NCBI RefSeq assembly: GCF_000378045.1
Contig: NZ_KB899115.1
Coordinates: forward strand, 10,467-65,707
DNA: 55,241 nt
Direction: 5' to 3'
From: Marinobacterium rhizophilum DSM 18822
GTDB lineage: Bacteria > Pseudomonadota > Gammaproteobacteria > Pseudomonadales > Balneatricaceae
Below the pieces are notes generated by a model that made no database searches, was not told where the DNA came from, and saw only the letters and a program-made list of their open reading frames with translations. Made by a program: the position numbers and the translations under genes. Shown one piece after another: positions 46,293-55,241 of this stretch. The stretch's first letter is position 1. Every line of letters begins with the position of its first letter.

Positions 46293-47009
46293 ATGTCTGC
46301 TAATCGCTTTGTAGCCCGTGATCGTAACTGGCATCCGGCGGCACTGACGCCGGATTATAAAACCTCGGTGGCCCGCTCGCCGCGCCAGGCGCTGGTGTCG
46401 CTGCAGCAGTCCACCAGCTCAGAGCTGTTGGGGCCTGATTTTCGCGAGCTGAAAGTGGGTCCGCATGACAACGACCTGTTGCTGAACTTTAACCACGGCG
46501 GCTTGCCGGTGGGTGAGCGCATCATCATGAGCGGCCGCATACTGGATCAGTTCGGCAAGCCCGTGGCCGGTACCCTGGTTGAGATGTGGCAGGCCAATGC
46601 CGGCGGCCGCTACCGCCACAAGAACGACAGTTATATCGCGCCGCTGGATCCGAATTTCGGTGGCGTTGGTCGCTGCATCACCGATGAAGATGGCCGTTAC
46701 GTCTTCCGTACCATCAAGCCGGGTCCTTATCCGTGGCGTAATGGCCCGAACGATTGGCGCCCGTCCCACATCCATGTCTCGGTCATGGGGCCGTCGATCT
46801 CAACGCGTCTGATTACCCAGATGTACTTCGAGGGTGACCCGCTGATTCCGAAATGTCCCATCATCAAAACCATTGCCGATGAAGAGGCCGTCCAGACCCT
46901 GATCGGCAAGCTCGACATGGCGCTGAGCAATCCGATGGACTGCCTGGCCTATCGCTTCGATATTGTCGTGCGCGGTGGCTTGCAGACCTATTTCGAGAAC
47001 CAGGGCTGA
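46293..47009 (+). CDS. pcaH: Protocatechuate 3,4-dioxygenase beta subunit (copy 2, Pseudomonas type)
   Basis: The 238-residue beta chain has all four iron ligands: Y107 (GGRYRH), Y146 (PGPYPW), H159 and H161 (RPSHIHV). Its N terminus ([27 protein letters not shown]) is the classic Pseudomonas/Acinetobacter PcaH form, unlike copy 1. It is followed by its alpha subunit after 14 bases. No second set of lower-pathway genes lies nearby, so its product presumably joins the pca operon at 9-17 kb. It may also accept another catechol acid. Confidence 0.94.
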   Translation: MSANRFVARDRNWHPAALTPDYKTSVARSPRQALVSLQQSTSSELLGPDFRELKVGPHDNDLLLNFNHGGLPVGERIIMSGRILDQFGKPVAGTLVEMWQANAGGRYRHKNDSYIAPLDPNFGGVGRCITDEDGRYVFRTIKPGPYPWRNGPNDWRPSHIHVSVMGPSISTRLITQMYFEGDPLIPKCPIIKTIADEEAVQTLIGKLDMALSNPMDCLAYRFDIVVRGGLQTYFENQG

Positions 47010-47023
47010 GGAGGGGAATGAAA

Positions 47024-47629
47024 ATGACTACTGAACTGCTGAAAGAAACGCCGTCCCAGACCGCTGGACCTTATGTCCATATTGGCATGCATCAGGCCGC
47101 GGCCGGCAACCCGACCCGCGATCAGGAAATCAGCGATGTGCTGGCCAAGCCCGGCGCGGATGGTGAGCATATTCGTATCGAAGGCCGTGTGTTCGATGGT
47201 AACGGCAACCTGATCAAGGACTCCTTTATCGAGGTGTGGCAGGCCAATGCTCAGGGCGAATACGACCCGGTCTATAACGTCGAAAAGCCCTTTAACAGCT
47301 TTGGCCGCACGGCAACCACCTTTGACCAGGGTGTCTGGACGCTCGATACCGTCAAGCCCGGTGCCGTGGCGCACCCGAGCGGCGCGAATATGGCGCCGCA
47401 CATCAACTTGTCGCTGTTTGCCCGGGGGATCAATATCCATTTGCAGACCCGGCTCTACTTTGCCGACGAAGCGGAGCTGAATGCCAAGTGCCCTGTGCTG
47501 AACATGATTGAGCACCCGTCCCGCCGCGAGACGCTGATCGCGCAGCGGGTGGAGGAAAACGGTCGGGTGATCTACCGCTTCGATATCCGCGTGCAGGGCG
47601 AGAACGAGACCGTATTCTTCGACTTCTGA
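47024..47629 (+). CDS. pcaG: Protocatechuate 3,4-dioxygenase alpha subunit (copy 2)
   Basis: The 201-residue alpha chain starts MTTELLKETPSQTAGPYVHIG and contains GEHIRIEGRVFDGNGNL, FIEVWQANAQGEYD and PHINLSLFARGINIH. Of two nearby ATGs I prefer 47024, nine bases from AGGAGG; 47018 would add two residues. It forms the heteromer with the copy 2 beta chain. A terminator follows at 47655. Confidence 0.93.
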   Translation: MTTELLKETPSQTAGPYVHIGMHQAAAGNPTRDQEISDVLAKPGADGEHIRIEGRVFDGNGNLIKDSFIEVWQANAQGEYDPVYNVEKPFNSFGRTATTFDQGVWTLDTVKPGAVAHPSGANMAPHINLSLFARGINIHLQTRLYFADEAELNAKCPVLNMIEHPSRRETLIAQRVEENGRVIYRFDIRVQGENETVFFDF

Positions 47630-47654
47630 TCGCCAGGGTAACGCAGTTATCCAC

Positions 47655-47685
47655 AGGCCCCGACCGGTAATGGCGGGGCCTTTTT
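47655..47685 (+). terminator. Terminator after second pcaHG
   Basis: AGGCCCCG (47655-47662) pairs with CGGGGCCT (47674-47681) around an 11-base loop, followed by TTTT. It separates pcaG from the convergent LysR gene. Confidence 0.85.
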
Positions 47686-47696
47686 GCTGTTGGTCG

Positions 47697-48605
47697 TCAG
47701 GAAAACTCCGGATAACGCTTGCGCATATCCTCAAGCACGATTTGAAAGAGTTCGGTGGCAGCCCGGGTCATGATCTCGCGTTTGGGTGTGACCATCGAGA
47801 TCAGGCTGTCGGGGATATTCTCGACCAGCGGCACAATGGCGAATTCCTCTTTCAGATGATCGTACTCCAGTGCCTCGCGGGAGAAGAGGGCGGCCAGATC
47901 CGCGCTCTGCATCAGCATGCGTGCCAGCGTCATGGACGTGCACTCGCGCACGTGGGTCGGGAGTGGCAGGCCATTGACGGCGAAAAGCTGGTAATAATAG
48001 GTGCTCTGGTCCTTGGGGGGATCAAGGGAGAGCCAGTCGGTCTGCTGCAGCACGCGCAGCGACTTGGTGTGGCGTTGCGGGTGCTCCTTGCGTACCACGA
48101 CCACATTGGGAATACGGCAGATCGGCTGCCATTCGAGGGCGCTTTCCATCACCGGTACCTGGGAGGTGACGGCAAAGTCGATGCCGCCCTGGCGCAGCTG
48201 TTCGAGCAACTGCGCCGGGCGCATCTCCAGAATGCGCAGATTGGCACCGGGCTGACGGCGCTGAAACTCATTGAAACTGCCGACCAGGGGCTTGAGCAGT
48301 GAGGAAATGGGCGTGATGCCGATGGTTACCTCGCTGTTCAGCATGCCCTTCATGCCATCGAGATCCTGCCGCGCCCGTCGCGCGGTTTCATGCATCAGCC
48401 TGGCGTAGCCCAGCAGTCGCTCGCCATAGGCCGTCAGGGTAATGCCCCGGGCGTTGCGATCGAACAGGGTGACGCCATACTGGTTTTCCAGTTCCTTGAT
48501 CGCCTTGCTCAGGGCCGGCTGCGTGATATGCAGTTGCAGGGCCGCGGCCTGCAGGCTGCCGGCTTCGTGAACCGCCAGAAATGCTTTCAGTTGATGCGTC
48601 TTCAT
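47697..48605 (-). CDS. LysR-family transcriptional regulator
   Basis: The 302-residue product has an N-terminal HTH (about 1-60; LQAAALQLHITQPALSKAIKEL) and an effector domain from about 90 (EVTIGITPISSLLKPL). It converges on the second pcaHG and heads away from the M20 amidohydrolase gene on the same strand, 30 bases downstream of it. Its target genes cannot be read from sequence; the amidohydrolase-MFS pair and pcaHG are candidates. Confidence 0.88.
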   Translation of the reverse strand: MKTHQLKAFLAVHEAGSLQAAALQLHITQPALSKAIKELENQYGVTLFDRNARGITLTAYGERLLGYARLMHETARRARQDLDGMKGMLNSEVTIGITPISSLLKPLVGSFNEFQRRQPGANLRILEMRPAQLLEQLRQGGIDFAVTSQVPVMESALEWQPICRIPNVVVVRKEHPQRHTKSLRVLQQTDWLSLDPPKDQSTYYYQLFAVNGLPLPTHVRECTSMTLARMLMQSADLAALFSREALEYDHLKEEFAIVPLVENIPDSLISMVTPKREIMTRAATELFQIVLEDMRKRYPEFS

Positions 48606-48635
48606 GACGCTATTCTACACGTGGCCGGCACCGGG

Positions 48636-49823
48636 TCACTCCTTCAGGTAGCGCTCGACCAGCCGTACCCAGCAGGCCGCGCCGAGCGGTATCAGGCGGT
48701 CATTGAAGTCGTAGTGGGGGTTATGTACAGAGCAGCCGACCCAGTCGCCGGTGCCGTTGGCCAGCAGGAAATAGCAGCCAGGCCGCTCTTGCAGCATCCA
48801 GGCGAAATCCTCGCTGCCCATCAGCGGCAGCGCCTCGTTGCCTTCGACCTTGTCGTCGCCCAGCACATCGCTGACGCAGCGGTGCATCAGTTCGGCTTCG
48901 GCATCGCTGTTTTGTAGCGGTGGCACGAGGCGGACGTAGTCGATGCGGGCGTCAACGCCGTAGGCCGCGCACTGACCCTGCACGATCTCGCGTATACGCC
49001 GTTCAATCAGTGCGCGGCTCTCGGGAGTCAGTGCCCGTACCGAGAGTACCAGGGCGGCCTCGTCGGGAATCACGTTGGAGGTCGTACCGGCTTCAATCTT
49101 GCCGATGCTGACGGCGGCCGATTCCGTGGGCGAGATGTTGCGCGAGACGATGGTCTGCAGTGCCAGGATAATGCCGGCCAGAGCCATGGTCGGATCGGCC
49201 GACAGCTGCGGCATGGCGGCATGACCGCCCTTGCCCTGCAGGCGGATGGTGACGCGGTCGGACGAGGCCATGAAGACACCCGCGCGGGCAACGCCGTGGC
49301 CGACCTCCTTGCCCGGCATATTGTGCAGTGCATAGACGGCATCACAGGGAAAGCGGTCGAAGAGGCCGTCGTCAATCATCGCCTTGGCGCCGCTCAGCCC
49401 TTCTTCGTCGGGCTGAAAGATCAGGTTCAGCGTGCCGTTAAAGTGGCGGTTGTGGGCCAGGTAGTGGGCGGCTGCGAGCAGGATGGCGGTATGGCCGTCG
49501 TGACCGCAGGCGTGCATGCGGCCATCAATGGTGCTGGCGTGGGGAAGCCCGGTGTGCTCCATGATCGGCAGCGCGTCCATGTCGGCGCGCAGGCCGATGC
49601 AACGGCTGCCGGTGCCATTGCGCAGTACCCCGACCACACCCTGGCCGCCAATGCCGGTATGGGTCTCGTATCCCCACTCTTCAAGCAGCTGCGCGACCAG
49701 GGCCGCCGTGCGCGGCACCTCGGCCCCGAGTTCCGGGTGGGCATGGATGTCGCGGCGGATGCGCACGAACGCTTCGCAACTGCGCAGAAAGTCCGGGTTA
49801 TTGATCAATGTGTTGTCGTTCAT
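48636..49823 (-). CDS. M20D amidohydrolase (hippurate/N-acyl amino acid hydrolase-like)
   Basis: The 395-residue metallopeptidase-family enzyme shows DMDALPIMEHTGLPHAS (about 81-97), MHACGHDGHTA with C106 and H108, and the PDEEG motif with E140/E141, all expected dinuclear metal and catalytic residues. The dimerisation domain carries GGHAAMP. It hydrolyses an amide, perhaps an aroyl- or acyl-amino acid. It lies nine bases after an MFS transporter gene, so import followed by hydrolysis is likely. Release of an aromatic acid for the local pathway is an inference. Confidence 0.88.
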   Translation of the reverse strand: MNDNTLINNPDFLRSCEAFVRIRRDIHAHPELGAEVPRTAALVAQLLEEWGYETHTGIGGQGVVGVLRNGTGSRCIGLRADMDALPIMEHTGLPHASTIDGRMHACGHDGHTAILLAAAHYLAHNRHFNGTLNLIFQPDEEGLSGAKAMIDDGLFDRFPCDAVYALHNMPGKEVGHGVARAGVFMASSDRVTIRLQGKGGHAAMPQLSADPTMALAGIILALQTIVSRNISPTESAAVSIGKIEAGTTSNVIPDEAALVLSVRALTPESRALIERRIREIVQGQCAAYGVDARIDYVRLVPPLQNSDAEAELMHRCVSDVLGDDKVEGNEALPLMGSEDFAWMLQERPGCYFLLANGTGDWVGCSVHNPHYDFNDRLIPLGAACWVRLVERYLKE

Positions 49824-49832
49824 GGCAGGATC

Positions 49833-51149
49833 TCAGTCGCAAGCGCGTTCAGGGGTCGGTACCGGAAAGCGCCACATGGCGATAGCGCTGATCACCAGCG
49901 TTGTCATCAGGTAGAACGCCGGCGCCATCTGATTGCCGCTCCAGCTGATCAGTGAGGCAACCAGCAGGGGTGTAAAGCCGCCGAACGCCGTGACGCCGAA
50001 GCCGTAGATCATTGACATGCCGCTGGCGCGATGCTGGCGACGAAAGGCCTCCATAATCAGCACGAACAGGGAAGACGAGCAGGTGGCGAAGAGCGCGATC
50101 AACACACCGATGACTGCCAGCGCCTGCCAGAGGGCGCTGGTGCTGTGCAGCAGCAGGAAGGCTGGATAAATCAGGATGAATGCCAGAGCCATGCCAATCA
50201 TTGGCAGTGTTTTGCGGCTTTGCAGCCGATCGCACAGGCGGCCGAGTACAGGGGGAAGCAGGAACAGCGTGAGGCCGGCCAGTACGGCGACGGCAAAGGC
50301 CGTGGTGGCCGGATAGTGGAGTTCGTTAATCAGGTACGTGGGCATATAGAACACCTCGACGTACATCGATGCGGTACCGGCCCATATCATCAGCATGCCG
50401 CAGACGATGGTGCGCCACTGGGTACGCAGCACGGTTTTGAAAGGCGCGGTCAATTCGCTGGAACCTGCGTGGGTTTCATCCAGGTTGCGACGGATGTAGA
50501 GCCCCACCGGACCGATCAGCAGGCCGATGATAAAGGGAATGCGCCAGCCCCAGGACTGGATCTGCTCGGCATCGAGCAGGCCGTTGATGGCAAAACCCAC
50601 CAAAGCGCCGGCCAGTGCAGCGGCACCCTGGCTGGCCAGCTGCCAGCTGACCATATAGCAGCGGCGGGGGCGGTTACCCGATTCCATCAGAGCGGCGGAA
50701 GCTGCGCCAATTTCGCCACCGGCAGAGAGGCCCTGCAGCAGCCGGCCGACAACCAGAACAACAGTAGCGCTGACACCGATGCTTTCGTAGGTTGGCGTAA
50801 GGGCGATCAGGCCGGTGCCCAGCGTCATCAGGCCAATGGTCAGGGTGAGCGCGGCCTTGCGGCCATGGCGATCAGCATAGTTTCCGATCACAACGGCACC
50901 CAGCGGGCGCATGACGAAGCCAACACCGAAGGTGGCCAGTGACAGCAGCAGGGCCGCCACCGGGCTGTCAACGTTAAAAAACAGCTGGCCAATGATGGCC
51001 GCGAAGAAGCTGTAGACGGTGAAATCGTACATCTCGAGGCCATTGCCGATCGAGATGGCGACAACATTCTTGCGTGACGTGTTGGCAGGCCGGGTGTCGC
51101 CTATCGTGCCCAGCGTAGCCGGATTATTCAGTTCCAGGGTGCTGCTCAT
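49833..51149 (-). CDS. MFS transporter, metabolite:H+ symporter type
   Basis: The 438-residue inner-membrane protein has 12 hydrophobic segments. It opens with ISIGNGLEMYDFTVYSFFA (about 32-50) and has motif A as GNYADRHGRKAALT (about 88-101), both typical of the MHS family (citrate, shikimate, ketoglutarate carriers). It is first in the MFS-amidohydrolase-LysR run. The substrate is probably an organic acid or the amide cleaved by the next gene. Confidence 0.88.
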   Translation of the reverse strand: MSSTLELNNPATLGTIGDTRPANTSRKNVVAISIGNGLEMYDFTVYSFFAAIIGQLFFNVDSPVAALLLSLATFGVGFVMRPLGAVVIGNYADRHGRKAALTLTIGLMTLGTGLIALTPTYESIGVSATVVLVVGRLLQGLSAGGEIGAASAALMESGNRPRRCYMVSWQLASQGAAALAGALVGFAINGLLDAEQIQSWGWRIPFIIGLLIGPVGLYIRRNLDETHAGSSELTAPFKTVLRTQWRTIVCGMLMIWAGTASMYVEVFYMPTYLINELHYPATTAFAVAVLAGLTLFLLPPVLGRLCDRLQSRKTLPMIGMALAFILIYPAFLLLHSTSALWQALAVIGVLIALFATCSSSLFVLIMEAFRRQHRASGMSMIYGFGVTAFGGFTPLLVASLISWSGNQMAPAFYLMTTLVISAIAMWRFPVPTPERACD

Positions 51150-51516
51150 GGCTTTCTCCCGTTTATTGTTCGGAAAAGGGTGGAGTTAAGTTGTCAGCAT
51201 GCTGGTTACTGATAATACAGGCCGGGGTGAGATTGGCTCGTTAACAGAAGTTATATACATGTCTTTTGGTTTTGCTCTTTGGGTGCCGATTCGGTGAAAG
51301 CGCCCTGGTTGGTGATGTTCGGGTCTGCGTGACCCTGACTGGTGCGCGCGGCCTGTATGGCCTGTTTTTACGGTTAATTATCGAATGCTGGGGACTTTGT
51401 ATGCTGGATTTCAGGGTGTAATTGGTGCGGATGCAGGAGGCCGTTGATGATGCGGTGTCAGTCGCGGGGGCTTGTTTAATTGGTTATATATATAATTTGT
51501 ATTCATGTATTTTTTC
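51150..51516. other. Intergenic region upstream of MFS gene
   Basis: 367 bases between two leftward genes. It is mixed in composition, with an AT-rich TATATATATAATTTG patch near 51485-51499. It should hold the MFS promoter. I see no clear operator, gene or terminator. Confidence 0.35.
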
Positions 51517-52446
51517 TTATTCTGGCGTTGTATCGAAGTTGTTCTCGCTGCGAAAGCGGCCGGGGGTGAATCCTGTGGCGCGCTTGAAGTAACGGGAAAA
51601 GTAGGCCGGATCCTGAAAGCCCAGATCATAGGCGATTTCATCCAGGTTACTGCGGGTATAGATCAGGCGGCGCTTGGCTTCCAGCAGCAGGCGCTCCTGC
51701 GGGATGGCTTTGGCGGTCTTGTCGAGCAGCTGTTTGCACAGCCGGTTGAGACGGGCCGTCGAGGTGCCCAGGGCTGCGGCATAGTCGCTCAGGGTCCAGT
51801 GATCGCGAAAGTGTGCCTCTACCTGCTGGCGAAAGACCGCCAGGGTGGCGCTGGGGGTTGTGCTGGATTCGGCCGATATGCCGTGAAGGTCAAGCTGGCG
51901 GCGCAGTGTCATCAATACGGCGTGGGCAAGCCATTCGCACATCAGCGCGCGACCGGTATCCGGGCGATTGAATTCCCAGTCGATCTGCTGCAAAAAATGC
52001 TGCAGCTGGGCAAAGAGTGGCCCGTCTTTTTCGAAAGCAATGGTCATGGGGGTGGTTAACAGCGGCTCGAGATAGGGCAGGCTGCGGCTGTAGGACGCGT
52101 CGCTGAGCATGGGTTCTGCCAGCGTCAGTACCATGCCGACCGTCTCGGGTCGAAAGCAGAATCCATGCACCGCGCCGGGCGGAATGGTGATGGCCCAGGG
52201 GCCTTCCAGTACATGCACCTGCTCGTCCAGGCGAACCTCCACGCCGCCGGAAAACATGCAGATCATCTGAAACATGCGTCCGTGGCGGTGCGGCTTGATT
52301 ACCCAGCCATGTACGCTGCTGCGGCTGGTGATGTTTTCGATATGCACAAAAGCGGGGTCTTCAATGGTGCCGGCCTCGCCGTAAAGGCCGAAGTGGGGAA
52401 TCTGGGCCGGATCCGTCTGTGGTTTGGCGCGGGTCGGTGCTGCCAT
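51517..52446 (-). CDS. pobC: AraC-family activator of pobA (PobC-like)
   Basis: The 309-residue product has an N-terminal cupin-like ligand domain (about 15-150; IKPHRHGRMFQMICMFSGG with histidines) and a C-terminal double HTH (about 205-300; DEIAYDLGFQDPAYFSRYF, GFTPGRFR). It is divergent from pobA, the usual place of the AraC-type 4-hydroxybenzoate sensor in pseudomonads. 4-Hydroxybenzoate as inducer is inferred from that context. Symbol use follows the Pseudomonas naming and is tentative. Confidence 0.82.
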   Translation of the reverse strand: MAAPTRAKPQTDPAQIPHFGLYGEAGTIEDPAFVHIENITSRSSVHGWVIKPHRHGRMFQMICMFSGGVEVRLDEQVHVLEGPWAITIPPGAVHGFCFRPETVGMVLTLAEPMLSDASYSRSLPYLEPLLTTPMTIAFEKDGPLFAQLQHFLQQIDWEFNRPDTGRALMCEWLAHAVLMTLRRQLDLHGISAESSTTPSATLAVFRQQVEAHFRDHWTLSDYAAALGTSTARLNRLCKQLLDKTAKAIPQERLLLEAKRRLIYTRSNLDEIAYDLGFQDPAYFSRYFKRATGFTPGRFRSENNFDTTPE

Positions 52447-53965
<1,519 letters not shown>

Positions 53966-54037
53966 AAGGGCGACTGTCGTCGCCGTGCTGCCCGGGAATC
54001 ATGGCCGTTTATATAACAACAATAGACAGGTAATCCG

Positions 54038-55066
54038 ATGAAAAAATTGACCACAGTTGCCAAAACCGCAGCCGCCACCGCGCTGCTGAGCCTGCTGCCA
54101 TACAGTAACGTTATGGCCGCCGACTTCAATCTGCGCTTCGCCCACTTCTGGCCTTCGAGCTCCGGTGTGAATGAAGGTTTCGAAGCCTGGGGCAAGTCGC
54201 TGGAGAGCGCGTCTGATGGCCGTATCAAGGTGGATTTTTATCCTGCCCAGACGCTGACCAAGGCGCCTCAAAGCTATGACGCGGTGAAAAACCGCATCGC
54301 CGATATTACTGCGACGGTGCAGGGTTACAGCGCCAACCGCTTTCCGCTGACCCAGGTGATTGAGCTGCCGGGGCTGGCGAAGACTGCCGGGCAGGGTTCC
54401 TGTGTGATCCAGTCACTGTACGATGAAGGCCTGATCAGCAGTGAATACGACGATACTCATGTCCTCTTCCTGTTTACCCATGGGCCAGGTGATATCCATA
54501 CCCGTGACAAGGCAATCAACACGCCTGAAGACCTCGCGGGGCTGAAAATTCGCCGCCCCACCACCGTGGTAGCCGAGCTGCTGGAAGGCCTGGGTGCGCA
54601 GCCTGTCGGCATGCCTGCACCGGAAACCTACCCATCCCTGCAACGTGGCGTGATCGATGGTGTGGCCATGCCCTGGGAAGGCATGACCAGTTTTCGCCTG
54701 AACGAGCAGACAAACCACCATACGGAAATCGGTCTCTATACGCTGTCCTTCGTGGTCACCATGAACAAGGATGTCTACGACAGCATGCCGGCCGACCTGC
54801 AGCAGGTCGTCGATCAGCATTCCGGCAAGGAGTGGGCGCAGAAGCAGGCGGTCAAGTTTGATGAACTCGATACCAAGGGCCGCGCCGAAGCCGTCGCCGC
54901 AGGACAGGAGATCATCACGCTGGAGGGCGGTACTGAAAATGCGGCCTGGAAACCGGTGCTCGACAAGGCCACCGAGAACTACCTGGCCGGCCTTGAAGGC
55001 CGGGGGCTGCCGGCCCGTGATGTCTTCGCCCGGGCTAAAGAGCTCAGCGTCAGCTGCAATAACTGA
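54038..55066 (+). CDS. dctP: TRAP transporter periplasmic binding protein (second system)
   Basis: The 342-residue product has a signal peptide (MKKLTTVAKTAAATALLS core, cleavage after VMA near residue 27). The DctP fold shows the ligand-arginine region LAGLKIRRPTTVVAELLEG and the GVIDGVAMPWEGM segment. It lies 72 bases after pobA and before a small permease, so 4-hydroxybenzoate or a related aromatic acid is the probable ligand. It is clearly different in sequence from the binding protein at 4610. Confidence 0.9.
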   Translation: MKKLTTVAKTAAATALLSLLPYSNVMAADFNLRFAHFWPSSSGVNEGFEAWGKSLESASDGRIKVDFYPAQTLTKAPQSYDAVKNRIADITATVQGYSANRFPLTQVIELPGLAKTAGQGSCVIQSLYDEGLISSEYDDTHVLFLFTHGPGDIHTRDKAINTPEDLAGLKIRRPTTVVAELLEGLGAQPVGMPAPETYPSLQRGVIDGVAMPWEGMTSFRLNEQTNHHTEIGLYTLSFVVTMNKDVYDSMPADLQQVVDQHSGKEWAQKQAVKFDELDTKGRAEAVAAGQEIITLEGGTENAAWKPVLDKATENYLAGLEGRGLPARDVFARAKELSVSCNN

Positions 55067-55078
55067 GCTCGTTTCAGA

Positions 55079-55104
55079 GCCGTGCCAACGTTCGTGGGCA
55101 CGGC
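55079..55104 (+). other. Intercistronic hairpin after second dctP
   Basis: GCCGTGCC (55079-55086) pairs perfectly with GGCACGGC (55097-55104) around a 10-base loop. No T-run follows. It occupies the same place as the hairpin after the first dctP, so it probably sets the binding protein to permease ratio. Confidence 0.6.
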
Positions 55105-55140
55105 CCCGGTGCACTTATTCCCTGGAGCGAGGTTTCTGAT

Positions 55141-55241
55141 ATGAAATGGCTGATCAATGCAATCAATGGCCTGGCGCTGATCCTGTACCGGATCAGCGGC
55201 CTGCTGCTGGTCCTGATGATGCTCAGTGTGGTGGTAGATGT
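55141..55241 (+). CDS. dctQ: TRAP transporter small permease, N-terminal part (cut by window end)
   Basis: An ATG at 55141 with GGAGCGAGG upstream opens a frame beginning MKWLINAINGLALILYRISG, continuing into LLLVLMMLSVVV, a first transmembrane helix typical of DctQ subunits. The gene continues beyond the window. Its place after dctP supports the call. Confidence 0.8.
   Translation, partial: MKWLINAINGLALILYRISGLLLVLMMLSVVVD

Overview
The window reads as chromosome from a marine-type gammaproteobacterium. Many proteins look Pseudomonas- or Oceanospirillales-like, base composition is moderately GC-rich, and TRAP transporters and a complete fadAB pair are present. The exact genus cannot be fixed from the sequence alone (a Marinobacterium-like organism is my guess). 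Apart from folE and a small cNMP-binding protein at the left edge, almost everything serves carbon catabolism: hydroaromatics, aromatics and fatty acids.

Region 1 (1-2.2 kb): the tail of an unknown gene, a long structured leader, folE, and a cNMP-binding protein without a DNA-binding domain. Region 2 (2.2-9.1 kb): quinate/shikimate uptake and early catabolism. A TRAP transporter (dctPQM) with type II 3-dehydroquinase (aroQ) runs leftward, and an NAD-type shikimate/quinate dehydrogenase and a GntR regulator run rightward. Region 3 (8.1-17.9 kb): a leftward pca run, pcaQ, pcaDC fusion, pcaH, pcaG, a beta-keto acid cleavage enzyme (BKACE), pcaI, pcaJ, pcaF, pcaB and an AEC transporter. quiC (3-dehydroshikimate dehydratase) is divergent from pcaQ. 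Together regions 2-3 take quinate/shikimate through 3-dehydroquinate, 3-dehydroshikimate, protocatechuate and beta-ketoadipate to succinyl-CoA and acetyl-CoA.

Region 4 (20.2-25.1 kb): a livKHMGF-type ABC transporter. Region 5 (25.4-29.9 kb): an exported YCF48-like protein, an RND/MMPL transporter and a universal stress protein. Region 6 (30.1-40.3 kb): fatty-acid oxidation, with acyl-CoA dehydrogenase, SCP2-like protein, acyl-CoA ligase, DUF2889 protein, nitronate monooxygenase-like protein, enoyl-CoA hydratase, fadB and fadA. Region 7 (40.3-43.1 kb): a decayed LysR fragment and a 7TM-DISM diguanylate cyclase.

Region 8 (43.1-51.1 kb) is the most unusual part. Two separate genes match the two halves of the fused QuiC, in reversed order and with most metal ligands replaced. 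They are divergent from a GntR regulator and next to a second, Pseudomonas-type protocatechuate 3,4-dioxygenase (pcaHG), a LysR regulator, an M20 amidohydrolase and an MFS transporter. Region 9 (51.5-55.2 kb): an AraC regulator divergent from pobA (4-hydroxybenzoate hydroxylase), followed by a second TRAP transporter that runs off the end. All functions are read from sequence motifs and family knowledge; no database search was possible.
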